Origin: Paenibacillus sp. SYP-B3998
Lineage (GTDB): Bacteria; Bacillota; Bacilli; Paenibacillales; NBRC-103111
Length of the DNA stretch: 64,000 nucleotides
Direction of reading: 5' to 3'
NCBI RefSeq assembly: GCF_010820665.1
Contig: NZ_JAAIKC010000001.1
Span: 1 to 64,000 of the forward strand
The position numbers were made by a program, and so were the translations under genes. The notes beneath the pieces were generated by a model. It did no database searches. It worked only from the letters and a program-made list of their open reading frames with translations, and was not told the DNA's origin. Shown piece by piece: positions 20,601 to 27,388 of this stretch. How positions within the stretch are numbered: position 1 is the first letter of the stretch; every line of letters begins with the position of its first letter.

Positions 20601-21424
20601 TGGATAGCAGCAAGCTAGTGCCTGGCGCAGTGAACAGCGATCATATCGCAGCTGGCGCTGTGATAGGTGCAAAGCTCGCTCCAAGCAGCATAGATAGCAG
20701 TAAACTGATCGAAGGAGCAATCAACAGCGAGCATTTGGCTACTGGTGTCATCACCAACACGAAGCTCGCAACAGGCAGTGTGGATGGCAGTAAGTTGATG
20801 GCAGGTGTAGTGAGCAGCGGACACTTGGCTGATGGTGCAGTGGATGGAGCAAAACTGGCCGCAGGCTGTGTAGATGGAAGTAAGCTGACGGCAGGTGCTG
20901 TAGGCAACGATCATTTGGCTATCGGATCTGTTGATGGAACGAAGCTAGCCGCAGGATCGGTGAACAGCATGCACCTCGCTGATGGCACGTTGATCGGCGC
21001 GAAGTTGGTGAACGGCAGCATTGACAGTTCTAAGCTGGGTCTTGGGGTGGTAAAGGGTGAGCACGTAGTCGATGGAGCGATTACGGGGGAGAAGCTCACG
21101 AATGGGAGTATCGATGCTAGCAAACTTTCTTTTGGGACGGTTCAGCTGCCGTCAAATAAAAGAAATAGTATGCAGCAGTATGGGTTAGCAGCGTTTGAGT
21201 GCAAAATTCATGAGGAAATGGTTGATGTGTTGCTTATGTTCGATGAACCATTTGTCGATGAAATGTATTCACTTGTAGCTATGACCAATTCACCTGCTTA
21301 CCACGCTACAGCTAAACAAAAATTCAAGGACTCAGCTATCATTTCAATAGCACGAACGAAATTCTCACCTGACTTGTTCGGTCTTATTAACTGGATTGCT
21401 ATAGGTAATAAAGCATTTGAATAA
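14699..21424 (+). CDS. Giant decapeptide-repeat surface protein (2241 residues)
   Basis: The N-terminal ~115 residues are Ser- and Lys-rich, with no signal peptide or membrane segment. About 200 tandem ten-residue units follow, of the form G-[AS]-[VI]-x-x-x-[KH]-[LI]-x-x (for example GSVDGSKLAA and GAVSNEHLLD). The C-terminal ~90 residues form a non-repeated domain ending in FGLINWIAIGNKAFE, with an H-type-lectin or fibre-tip look (VDVLLMFDEPFVDEMYSLV). Comparable decapeptide arrays occur in phage tail-fibre shafts and other bacterial fibres, so a beta-rich fibre is likely. I chose the ATG at 14699 with GAGAGGAG just upstream, 30 codons after the first possible start. The neighbours are spore-type glycosylation genes, so I infer a glycosylated spore-surface filament. 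Abundant Ser/Thr could be sugar sites. Confidence 0.85.
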   Translation: MSRRKSNSNSSRVKPRLHKVSSGINELLWLDEGETLDVPTNQDSVENRHTTVSSGTQVELKSTENIPAIDTSKPTKQSQINVSNASLPAPPLLLLSERKTGKFVNPVIYTDDIVEEAVTWEKLASRAVDESKIKPLSIGSRAIKDFSIEQSKLAVGSVSRDKIVDGAIHDEHIADKSISGDKIQDHSIPGSKLFDNSITSDKLADQMIDSSKLAEGSILSKHLSELVIISELIDNQAITAEKIRSGAVQAKHLSNYSIDTSKLMDGAITADKIRDQAVTQEKIANASITSAHFQPRIVFNEHLAEGSVQSTNIAPAQIVGGHIADGAVEGSHLQNDTITTAKLASQAVTENELASLAVTSKKIAPQSIASKHLQEASIQAEHVAEEAIHSRHITASAVNAEHIADGAIYTILIQDEAITSQKLADGIIADKHISPKAIQSAHLADGIISNEKLQDASITSAKLAEKIIKEKHIAQQAIQNPHLADDIISSSKLQNESITSDKLALEIIEDKHIAQQAIQNAHLADDIISNSKLQNESITSDKLALEIIEDKHIAQQAIQNTHLADDIISNSKLQNESITSDKLAPGIIEDKHIAQQAIQNAHLADDIISNSKLQNESITSDKLAPGIIEDKHIAQQVIQNEHLADDIISNSKLQDESITSDKLAPGIIEDKHIAQQAIQNAHLADRIISNAKLETGAVTTEKLADGSVDTSKLKQESVTTDKIAPNAITTAHLQEGIVGSEYLADGSVSGAHITLQAIGTQHLQNGVVSSDKLGIHAIRTEHVANRVIGDEQIAYLAIHREHLTDEVITTKHMQDETITTSKIAEEAVTSSKIASMSIDTRHLQENIIDGIHIKSGSITSDHLAYGSITLGIFADRSLEGSKLVEQSITEETLAQGAVTEAKLANGSVGTQHLQAGSVSAWIVQDLAVTTGKLDENAVTEAKLADLSVTSRKISSKAVNSEHIVDGAITAAKLANESIHGSKLVAGALSNRHLADGVVTSSKLAARTVSSEHLTDGAVTGTKLAKESVDSTKLTAGAVTNEHLAAGAVNGSKLALGIVTNEHLASNAVDGAKLATNSVDGSKLVLGAVNNYHLADQAVYGAKLATGSVDSSKLTAGAVSNEHLLDGAVDAAKLAPGSVDGSKLRSGAIAREHLIDNAVDGSKLAAGAVSREHLANGIVDGFKLALGSVDSSKLVPSAVVNEHIMDGAISGAKLAIGSVDSSKLVSGAVNSDHIAAGAVDGTKLAPSSIDSSKLTEGAINSEHLTASVVTNTKLATGSVDGSKLVAGAVSGYHLADGSVDSAKLAASSVDGSKLTLGSVCGAHLVDGAVDRTKLAAGSVDGSKLTAGAVSSDHLADGALFGAKLAAGSIDGSKLASGAISSYHLAGNSVDASKLALGVVSTGHLVDGAVDSKKLANGSVDGNHLADQAVYGAKLATGSVDSSKLTAGAVSNEHLLDGAVDAAKLAPGSVDGSKLRSGAIAREHLIDNAVDGSKLAVGAVSREHLANGIVDGFKLAPDSVDSSKLVSSAVVNEHIMDGAISGAKLAIGSVDSSKLVSGAVNSDHIAAGAVDGTKLAPSSIDSSKLTEGAINSEHLNAGVVTNTKLATGSVDGSKLVAGAVSGYHLADGSVDSAKLAASSVDGSKLTAGAVSSDHLADGALFGTKLAAGSIDGSKLASGAISSYHLAGNSVDASKLALGVVSTGHLVDGAVDSKKLANGSVDGNHLADQAVYGAKLATGSVDSSKLTAGAVSNEHLLDGAVDAAKLAPGSVDGSKLRSGAIAREHLIDNAVDGSKLAAGAVSREHLANGIVDGFKLAPGSVDSSKLVSSAVVNEHIMDGAISGAKLAIGSVDSSKLVSGAVNSDHIAAGAVTGAKLAPSSIDSSKLIEGAINSEHLATGVITNTKLAAGSVDGSKLVAGAVSGYHLADGSVDSAKLAAGSMDGSKLTLGSVCGAHLVDGAVDAAKLAPGSVDSSKLVPGAVNSDHIAAGAVIGAKLAPSSIDSSKLIEGAINSEHLATGVITNTKLATGSVDGSKLMAGVVSSGHLADGAVDGAKLAAGCVDGSKLTAGAVGNDHLAIGSVDGTKLAAGSVNSMHLADGTLIGAKLVNGSIDSSKLGLGVVKGEHVVDGAITGEKLTNGSIDASKLSFGTVQLPSNKRNSMQQYGLAAFECKIHEEMVDVLLMFDEPFVDEMYSLVAMTNSPAYHATAKQKFKDSAIISIARTKFSPDLFGLINWIAIGNKAFE
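16081..16800 (+). repeat. Six tandem 120-base repeats inside the giant gene
   Basis: Lines starting caaattggc recur exactly every 120 bases at 16081, 16201, 16321, 16441, 16561 and 16681. Each covers four decapeptides (40 residues) with IIEDKHIAQQAIQNAHL as the core. The copies are nearly identical except for the first. Confidence 0.95.
17971..20770 (+). repeat. Higher-order 990/900-base segmental repeats inside the giant gene
   Basis: The segment starting tcaccttgcggatcaagc occurs at 17971, 18961 and 19861, offsets of 990 and 900 bases, with only a few base differences per 200. The second copy lacks 90 bases (three decapeptides) present in the first. The third copy contains an internal 360-base duplication (about 20260-20410 against 20620-20770). 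All offsets are multiples of 30, so the frame is kept. Confidence 0.92.
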
Positions 21425-21447
21425 CACCTTCATTAACGAGTCTGGAG

Positions 21448-21490
21448 CACCTGATATTCTGCGATAAGCAGAGTAACGGGTGTTTTTTTT
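21448..21490 (+). terminator. Terminator of the giant repeat gene
   Basis: Outer arms cacctg/cgggtg and inner arms tctgc/gcaga form a hairpin that is followed by a T8 run. Confidence 0.8.
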
Positions 21491-21638
21491 GTCTTATATA
21501 TAGGTATTTGATTGTTTTCACTCGTTTAGGGTAATTGTCCAATTTTCCGTAATTGAGTCAGCATATGATTTATTCAGGGTGATTTGCCCGTCTAAAATCT
21601 AACGATTGTAACATGTTCGAAAGAAGGTGAAATCCTGA

Positions 21639-22487
21639 TTGAACATATTGATAACAGGCGCAAATGGTCAACTGGGTTGTGATCTTTTTCGGGTCTTATC
21701 GACTAATCACAGAGTGATTGGCCTGACAAAAGGTGATTTAGATATAACCGATGAAACGAAGGTTCAGCAAATTATTCTTCAACTGAAGCCAGATGCGATT
21801 ATTCATACAGCGGCTGTAACCGATATTTTGGATGCGGAACGCGATCCGGAACACGCCTATGTTGTTAATGCTATCGGAACTTGTAATGTTGCTTATGCCG
21901 TACAGCAAATAGGTGCGAAGCTGGTATATATCAGCACAAGTCTAGTTTTTGACGGTGAAAAAGAAACGCCCTACACGGAGTTTGATAGGCCTAATCCGCT
22001 AAGTGTTTATGGTAACTCTAAGCTTCATGGGGAAAAATTCATAGAAATGATTTGTGATCAATATTTCATTGTGCGTTCAGGTTGGTTGTTCGGTCGTCAT
22101 GGTAGAAATTTTGCGAAAGAAGTAGTTGCTCATTTACAGGGAAATCTAACACTTTCGGTTGCGGATCCAAAATGGGGATCTCCCACATATACATTCGATC
22201 TCGCTGTCTTTATCCATGCATTGCTCCAAACCAACCATTACGGCTTGTATCATGCATCCAATAAAGGAAGCTGCTCTCATGTAGAATTCGTTGAGGAAAT
22301 ACAGTCCCTTCTTGGGAAATCGGAGAACAAGTTCGCGATTTCAAATTCAATTGAGGGTGAAATGCTTAGACCGAAGTATGGCGTGTTGGATGATCTCGCG
22401 ATCCGGACTCATGGACTTCCTAGCTTCCAAAGCTGGCAAAGAGCACTTCGTTATTTTCTAAAGCACGACTACCCTGTAAATCGATGA
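21639..22487 (+). CDS. SDR-type sugar nucleotide reductase (RmlD-like)
   Basis: A 282-residue extended short-chain dehydrogenase. It begins with the NAD(P)-binding motif MNILITGANGQLG and carries ISTSLVFDGE and the catalytic YGNSK (YxxxK). This matches the dTDP-4-dehydrorhamnose reductase (RmlD) family, which makes deoxysugar nucleotides. No rmlA, rmlB or rmlC is in the window, so the exact substrate is open. The start is TTG with AGAAGGTG about eight bases upstream. It opens the glycan part of the locus downstream of the giant repeat gene and is followed after 18 bases by a GT2 gene. Confidence 0.85.
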   Translation: MNILITGANGQLGCDLFRVLSTNHRVIGLTKGDLDITDETKVQQIILQLKPDAIIHTAAVTDILDAERDPEHAYVVNAIGTCNVAYAVQQIGAKLVYISTSLVFDGEKETPYTEFDRPNPLSVYGNSKLHGEKFIEMICDQYFIVRSGWLFGRHGRNFAKEVVAHLQGNLTLSVADPKWGSPTYTFDLAVFIHALLQTNHYGLYHASNKGSCSHVEFVEEIQSLLGKSENKFAISNSIEGEMLRPKYGVLDDLAIRTHGLPSFQSWQRALRYFLKHDYPVNR

Positions 22488-22505
22488 TTTAAGGAGGGAA
22501 TGGGG

Positions 22506-23984
22506 ATGAGGACAAATACCGTGAAGAGAGTGAAGAAAAAGCGAGTAAGTGTTCAGAGTCAGCCCCAGTTATCCGTTATCATACCCGCTCAGAATGAAGC
22601 TAAATCAATCGGCAGGGTTATATACGAGGCCAAAAAAATAGCTCGTTATACAGAGGTGATCGTGGTTTGTAACGGATGCAAAGATCAAACCGAAAGGGTA
22701 GCCAAGAAGGCTGGGGCTAGAGTTCTCTCTTTTACGGAACCGTTGGGTCATGATGTTGGAAGAGCGATTGGAGCGCAACATGCAAGAGGCCCGATCTTAC
22801 TTTTTTTGGATGCGGACTTTGCAATTTCACATACAATTTTAAAAAAATTTTACCTAGCCGTTCGCTGTGGCTGTGACGTCGCGCTAAACGCTTATTCCGG
22901 TTATACAACGAAAACTACGATGCATTCCACCTCAGAGGCAAAAAGGATGCTGAACCGCCTTCTGAAACGTCCGGATTTACTAGGAAGCTCGCTGACTTCG
23001 ATTCCCCACGCGATGACCAAGGAAGCGGCTTCTATAATCGGTATTGATAATTTGTGCGTTCCTCCACTGGCACAGGCTAGGGCAGTCTTATCCGGTTTGC
23101 AAATTAAAAAAGCAGTTCATATCAATGTCTCTCGTTTAAACATGCGAAGGAAACGGAAAAGTAATTATGTGGAACGAATGATTTTAGCGGATCATGCGGA
23201 GGCGATAGCTTACGTAATGAAGCATGATGATACAACTTATGATTCATCCTTTCAGATAGACGAAAAACCGCTTGCAAATAACGTAATAATCATGAGTGAT
23301 ATTGATCGTGAGACGCGCATTTCTCTCGTGTTCATGGTCCAAAACGAAAGTGAAATTAGTGCCATACAGAAGCAGCTTTCCAAGGTGTCGTTTGACAAAA
23401 ATAAACGGATATCCTCCGCTGAGAAATTGTTTGCGTTCGTTGATGCGTCTGGCCCCTTAAATGCCCGAATTCATGCAGCGGAATTAGCAAAAGGGGAAAT
23501 CATAGTCTTCGTTGACGGTGGGAAAAAGATATCCTTTAAGCTTCTGCTTGCTCTTATAGACGCATGTGAACGCGGAGCTGATGTTGCAATACCACCGATT
23601 AGACCGAAGCCCCGTAAATTGATGGATTTGGGATTAGCATGGCAAGCTTCACGATACATGAACCGTATGTTGGGAGCCTCACAACTTGGGTTTGCATCGC
23701 TGTTGACGTTGCCGCACGCTTTTAAGACTGTAGCTATTCACCGAATTGGACCATTGCACTTATCAAATCCTGCTTTAGCCCAAGTCATTGCTTTGACACA
23801 AGGATTACAACTTAAAGTTGCCAAACTCCCACATGGTTTATTCCTGAGTTCTTCCGTTATGGAGGAGGAATGGGCATTTATTGCTCAACTAAACGCTCTT
23901 GGTTATCTTCAACAGCAATATGGAACTCGTCTATTTGATCCGGACCTAACTAGGAGAAGGGAACAAATAGCGCTAAATACTTAA
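22506..23984 (+). CDS. Glycosyltransferase with two tandem GT2-like domains, the second degenerate
   Basis: A protein of about 492 residues. The first domain (residues ~20-250) is a GT-A/GT2 fold: LSVIIPAQNEAKSIGRVI, IVVCNGCKDQTE and the metal-binding LFLDADF. It ends with the segment LNRLLKRPDLLGSSLTSIPH. The second half (residues ~270-470) repeats the layout with changed catalytic positions (VFVDGGK instead of DxD) and ends with MNRMLGASQLGFASLLTLPH. The second domain is therefore probably non-catalytic. I chose the ATG at 22506 because AAGGAGG lies eight bases upstream; an ATG at 22500 would be too close. The related genes at 24845 and 25537 carry further copies of the domain. Confidence 0.82.
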   Translation: MRTNTVKRVKKKRVSVQSQPQLSVIIPAQNEAKSIGRVIYEAKKIARYTEVIVVCNGCKDQTERVAKKAGARVLSFTEPLGHDVGRAIGAQHARGPILLFLDADFAISHTILKKFYLAVRCGCDVALNAYSGYTTKTTMHSTSEAKRMLNRLLKRPDLLGSSLTSIPHAMTKEAASIIGIDNLCVPPLAQARAVLSGLQIKKAVHINVSRLNMRRKRKSNYVERMILADHAEAIAYVMKHDDTTYDSSFQIDEKPLANNVIIMSDIDRETRISLVFMVQNESEISAIQKQLSKVSFDKNKRISSAEKLFAFVDASGPLNARIHAAELAKGEIIVFVDGGKKISFKLLLALIDACERGADVAIPPIRPKPRKLMDLGLAWQASRYMNRMLGASQLGFASLLTLPHAFKTVAIHRIGPLHLSNPALAQVIALTQGLQLKVAKLPHGLFLSSSVMEEEWAFIAQLNALGYLQQQYGTRLFDPDLTRRREQIALNT

Positions 23985-23993
23985 TATATTTTT

Positions 23994-24021
23994 ACGTACA
24001 CCTTTTTTTCCGCATAGAGTT
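23994..24021 (+). promoter_or_regulatory. Sigma-K-like promoter candidate before the acyltransferase gene
   Basis: AC (23994-23995), 17 bases, then CATAGAGTT (24013-24021), which matches the sigma-K -10 pattern CATANNNTA except for the last base. It lies about 100 bases before the start codon at 24125. Confidence 0.35.
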
Positions 24022-24124
24022 ACTAGTCCATACCCAATACTCATGCATTTCATAAACTATCGGGTAGCCTGGGGGAGCGATATCATAGGTCTTAGTTTAA
24101 AAGTCTATGAAAGGAGTACTGACG

Positions 24125-24841
24125 ATGAATCAATTTATCCATGAATCCGCTCAGATAGGTGAAAATGTAAAAGTAGGTATCTATGCTGTTATTCATGCCG
24201 ATGTAACAATTGGTCATGATGCAGAAATTGGCGATCATGTGATTATTTTTCCAGGGACTGTGATCGGCTCCAAAACCAAAATTGGACCGCATAGTGTGAT
24301 CGGTAAACAACCTGGAAGCAATCAACGCATTTTGCGTAAAGCTGTTGCTGTTCCTTCGCTGAGGATTGAAGAGGGAGTAACTGTCGGCGCTTGTGTTGTC
24401 CTATATGCCGGTTCTGTTATTCATGATGGTGTCTTTATCGGGGATCATGTGTCAATCCGTGAAAAAGTTTCGGTCGGTTCGGACTCTGTGGTGGGACGTT
24501 CTGTGACGATAGAGATCCAAACGATAATCGGAGAAAGGGTTCTTATTCAGACTGGAAGTTATATTACAGGCGATACGATTATTGAGAACGATGTTTTCAT
24601 CGGTCCTATGGTGTCGATGTCTAATGACAAGTACATGGGTGACCGGCCCTATGAAATGAAAGGACCACATATACAGTGTGGAGCGAGAGTAGGCAACAAC
24701 GCTACCTTGCTTCCCGGTGTTCGAATCGGTAAAAACGCCATCATTGGGGGTGGGACGGTTGTCACGAAGGATGTTCCGGATGATTGTGTGGTCGTAGGAA
24801 ATCCACAGCGTTCGTTACCTCGAAAGAAGGGTGGGGAATAG
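24125..24841 (+). CDS. Hexapeptide-repeat acyltransferase (sugar O/N-acetyltransferase)
   Basis: A protein of about 238 residues made largely of hexapeptide repeats of the left-handed beta-helix type, for example AVIHADVTIGHDAEIGDHV and GARVGNNATLLPGVRIGKNA, ending in GGGTVVTKDVPDDCVVVGNP. Such enzymes are trimers that move acetyl groups from acetyl-CoA to nucleotide-sugars or glycan residues. The ATG at 24125 has AAAGGAG upstream. The downstream gene starts four bases after its stop, so they are cotranscribed. Together with the aminotransferase at 28368 it could make an N-acetylated amino sugar, an inference. Confidence 0.85.
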   Translation: MNQFIHESAQIGENVKVGIYAVIHADVTIGHDAEIGDHVIIFPGTVIGSKTKIGPHSVIGKQPGSNQRILRKAVAVPSLRIEEGVTVGACVVLYAGSVIHDGVFIGDHVSIREKVSVGSDSVVGRSVTIEIQTIIGERVLIQTGSYITGDTIIENDVFIGPMVSMSNDKYMGDRPYEMKGPHIQCGARVGNNATLLPGVRIGKNAIIGGGTVVTKDVPDDCVVVGNPQRSLPRKKGGE

Positions 24842-24844
24842 CAG

Positions 24845-25537
24845 ATGCAACTGTCTATCATTTTGCTAAATAAATCTACAATGACTACCAACCTACCGGA
24901 GGGGACGGAATGTATCTCCGTTAGTCAAGGAACGGTAAATTGGAATCGGAAGAGGAAGGTCGCTCCTCATCAATGGCAGATCAGCTATTCGAAGAATCAG
25001 ACGATGGGAGCGGGGCTCGTAGCAGGTGGGATGCAAGCTAAAGGTGAGATTATTCTTTTTTGGAATTCAGAGTCCACACCTCGTCCGGAGTTGATCCTTC
25101 CATATACAGAAGCGATTAGAGACGGAGCTTCTGTTGTGATGACGAAGCCGGTGGGCATTTGCGAGAAAAATCTTAACGGGGCTAGGTTGTCGGCTATTAC
25201 ATTAAATCGCATGCTCAAGAGGCCTGATCTGGGGGCGGCCTCTTTATCGATAGGGCCTTTCGCTATTACCCGCCAAGCGCTCTCTAGCATAGGAAACAGG
25301 CTGCTAGCCGTACCTCCTAAGTTTTTGGTTGCCTGCTTACAAGGGGAACTGCCTATTAAGACCATATCTGTTCGAAGATTAGATACAAGTAAAGCTGTGC
25401 CCGACGAAACGACGGTAATTCAAGAGACCATGCAGGCAATCAGTGAATGGATTCGGTTTAAAGGAGAACGAGGGGGATTTACTGATATGAAAAGGGCGCG
25501 AGATCTTTTTAAACCTAAAGACGGGGGTGTTCGCTAA
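24845..25537 (+). CDS. GT2-like protein with divergent nucleotide-sugar site
   Basis: A 230-residue relative of the GT2 proteins at 22506 and 25537. It keeps the C-terminal half of the shared domain (LNRMLKRPDLGAASLSIGPF, then LLAVPPKFLVACLQGELP) but the N-terminal nucleotide-binding part is short and poorly conserved, and the usual DxD is replaced by WNSES (in LFWNSESTPRP). It may be an inactive or partner subunit. Its stop overlaps the next start (taatg), which suggests translational coupling. Confidence 0.7.
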   Translation: MQLSIILLNKSTMTTNLPEGTECISVSQGTVNWNRKRKVAPHQWQISYSKNQTMGAGLVAGGMQAKGEIILFWNSESTPRPELILPYTEAIRDGASVVMTKPVGICEKNLNGARLSAITLNRMLKRPDLGAASLSIGPFAITRQALSSIGNRLLAVPPKFLVACLQGELPIKTISVRRLDTSKAVPDETTVIQETMQAISEWIRFKGERGGFTDMKRARDLFKPKDGGVR

Positions 25538-27375
25538 TGAGTAAGACTGTCTTTCGCAAAGGGTGGATTCGAGCATTGAAGAATAGTTCGCTGCCCGCTG
25601 GTAGTAGGTTGACTGCTGTTGCAGAGGCGAAGAGACAGAAGCGTTTGAGTCCGTCCAAAAAGAGGATTTATCAAATATCCTATGCGAAAGGTATTCGAGC
25701 TTTCTGGAGGAGACAATTGATCAAACAACAGGGAAGAAGAGATGTGAGTGTCATAATTCCCGCATTGAACGAAGCACTTACGATTGATAAGGTGCTTCGT
25801 GAAATAAAACGCTTAAAGCCGTTGGAGATTATTGTAGTGTGCAATGGAACGACGGATCGCACGGCATTAATCGCTGCTTCTCACGGATGTAAAGTGATTA
25901 GCTATGAGCAACCATTAGGCCATGATATAGGACGGAGCGTCGGAGCTGCGGAAGCCAAGGGTTCAACATTACTGTTCTTAGATGGAGATATTTCAGTTTA
26001 TGCAGAGGATTTGCTGCCCTTCATCCGCTCGATTGAGAAGGGGGCTGACCTAGCGCTAAATTATATTGATCCACTCTTACCTCCTTCTGCGAAACGAGAT
26101 ACGATAAGCACGATGAAAGAATGGCTCAATAGTAGCTTGCAGAGGCCTGAGCTTGGCACAGCTTCAATGACGGCAATTCCGCATGCGCTAAGGCGCAGCT
26201 ATCTGGAGGTCATTGGTTCGGAATCGTTGTCTGTTCCTCCGAAGGCGCAAGCGATGATGATTCGCGCAGGAGCTAAAACAGTGCTTGCCAATTGTGTCGA
26301 CATTATTAAAACGAATCGCCTGCGAGAACATAATGGTTCAAAGGGAATGCCCAACGTGGTAGAGGAATTGATTATCGGGGACCATATTGAAGCCGTAGCG
26401 TGGCTTCAGGCAAACTCGGGAGTAGATGACGGCAATCGATCCTCTGAACCTTATGCTTTTGATTTAAGCTCTGGGAGTTTGAATATAGAAGCATTACCTA
26501 TTACCTCGCTTTCTAGATCAAGATGGGCAGAGCTCATACAGGGAGCTCATCCTCGCACTGAGGAAGAACTTGCGGCTGCTGACGGACTTTACTTGGGTGG
26601 GGAAGCTTACGTAGAATCAAGCCTGCCTCCTTTAACCGTATTGCCCATTGAACTTTCTCTCATTATTAATGCAGGTTTGGAAACAATGTCTGATCAGCTT
26701 GTACCTCTACAAACCCCAACTGTAGTCAAGGCCTCCATACTGGACAGTTTGAATAAAGGACAGGGTTTTTCACTAATTAGGCTTGGAGATGGAGAATTGC
26801 TTACTCTTGCCCAGGAGACTGTTCTAAGCACGGAAGAGGTACGTAACGCTGGAGGGCATTTTTTGGAATATGCCGGTTTGAATTTACCGGATCTTCAAGT
26901 TCGGGATGCACTTGCTACTGCGGTAATGCATGCAGATGTGATAGGGATTCCGAGTAAGAGAAGCGCAACCTTTCAAGGACTTTTTCATCGGATTGCTTAT
27001 TATTACAGTTGGCCTCTGCATTCAATGAGATTTACATCCTCTATCATCAATTACCAACTGGCGGAGGTTACCGATCTTTATCCATTTCTTCTTAATAGCT
27101 ATCGAACGTTACTTCTAGGAAATCGTATGCATGATTTGAATATCCTCCTAGCGGAGCAGGGGTTTTCGCAGATTCAGGGTAACATTGGAGTAAATGGAGC
27201 AGCATCCATAGATTCCGTTTGTGAAAAGACGAATTCATATAATTTTGATGTAACCCTCATCTCTGCAGGAATCGCTGCTCCACTGATTTGTAATCGTCTA
27301 AGAGAGCAAGGGAAGATTGCGATTGACTTTGGCCATATGGCTGATGAGTTAATCAGGGGTGCTATTCGATTATAG
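25537..27375 (+). CDS. Two-domain glycosyltransferase: GT2 fused to a GT-D fold domain
   Basis: A 612-residue protein. After a basic N-terminus, residues ~65-300 form a GT2 domain (VSVIIPALNEALTIDKVL, IVVCNGTTDRT, LFLDGDIS). It ends like its paralogs with LNSSLQRPELGTASMTAIPH. Residues ~390-610 contain SLIRLGDGELLTLAQE, which resembles the GT-D fold family (DUF1792, PF08759), known from glycosyltransferases that extend Ser/Thr-linked glycans on serine-rich repeat adhesins. Both domains could act one after the other on the same glycan. The assignment of the second domain rests on this motif and overall length. It overlaps the neighbouring gene upstream. Confidence 0.78.
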   Translation: MSKTVFRKGWIRALKNSSLPAGSRLTAVAEAKRQKRLSPSKKRIYQISYAKGIRAFWRRQLIKQQGRRDVSVIIPALNEALTIDKVLREIKRLKPLEIIVVCNGTTDRTALIAASHGCKVISYEQPLGHDIGRSVGAAEAKGSTLLFLDGDISVYAEDLLPFIRSIEKGADLALNYIDPLLPPSAKRDTISTMKEWLNSSLQRPELGTASMTAIPHALRRSYLEVIGSESLSVPPKAQAMMIRAGAKTVLANCVDIIKTNRLREHNGSKGMPNVVEELIIGDHIEAVAWLQANSGVDDGNRSSEPYAFDLSSGSLNIEALPITSLSRSRWAELIQGAHPRTEEELAAADGLYLGGEAYVESSLPPLTVLPIELSLIINAGLETMSDQLVPLQTPTVVKASILDSLNKGQGFSLIRLGDGELLTLAQETVLSTEEVRNAGGHFLEYAGLNLPDLQVRDALATAVMHADVIGIPSKRSATFQGLFHRIAYYYSWPLHSMRFTSSIINYQLAEVTDLYPFLLNSYRTLLLGNRMHDLNILLAEQGFSQIQGNIGVNGAASIDSVCEKTNSYNFDVTLISAGIAAPLICNRLREQGKIAIDFGHMADELIRGAIRL

Positions 27376-27388
27376 TGAGGTGAGCGTG

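Larger units (their letters stand above)
15047..21150 (+). repeat. Tandem 30-base (ten-codon) repeat array, about 200 units
   Basis: Every 30 bases the frame returns to a unit with a hydrophobic V/I at position 3, K or H at position 7 and L/I at position 8. Units with KL and units with HL partly alternate. The first third is degenerate and isoleucine-rich; the last two thirds are more uniform (GSVDGSKL, GAVSSDHL). Confidence 0.95.

Noticed and set aside
16331-20914. Long reverse-strand frames repeated in the giant gene
   Set aside because: They are shadows of the 30-base periodic coding repeat on the plus strand; no ribosome binding sites.
15047-21150. CRISPR array or satellite DNA
   Set aside because: The repeats are contiguous, coding and without unique spacers; the plus-strand frame is open throughout.
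14699-21424. Phage tail fibre of a prophage
   Set aside because: No other phage genes (terminase, capsid, portal, integrase, lysis) are nearby; the neighbours are coat and glycan genes.
21541-21575. Sigma-K-like -10 (CATATGATTTA) before the RmlD-like gene
   Set aside because: No AC element 16-17 bases upstream, so the match is too weak.
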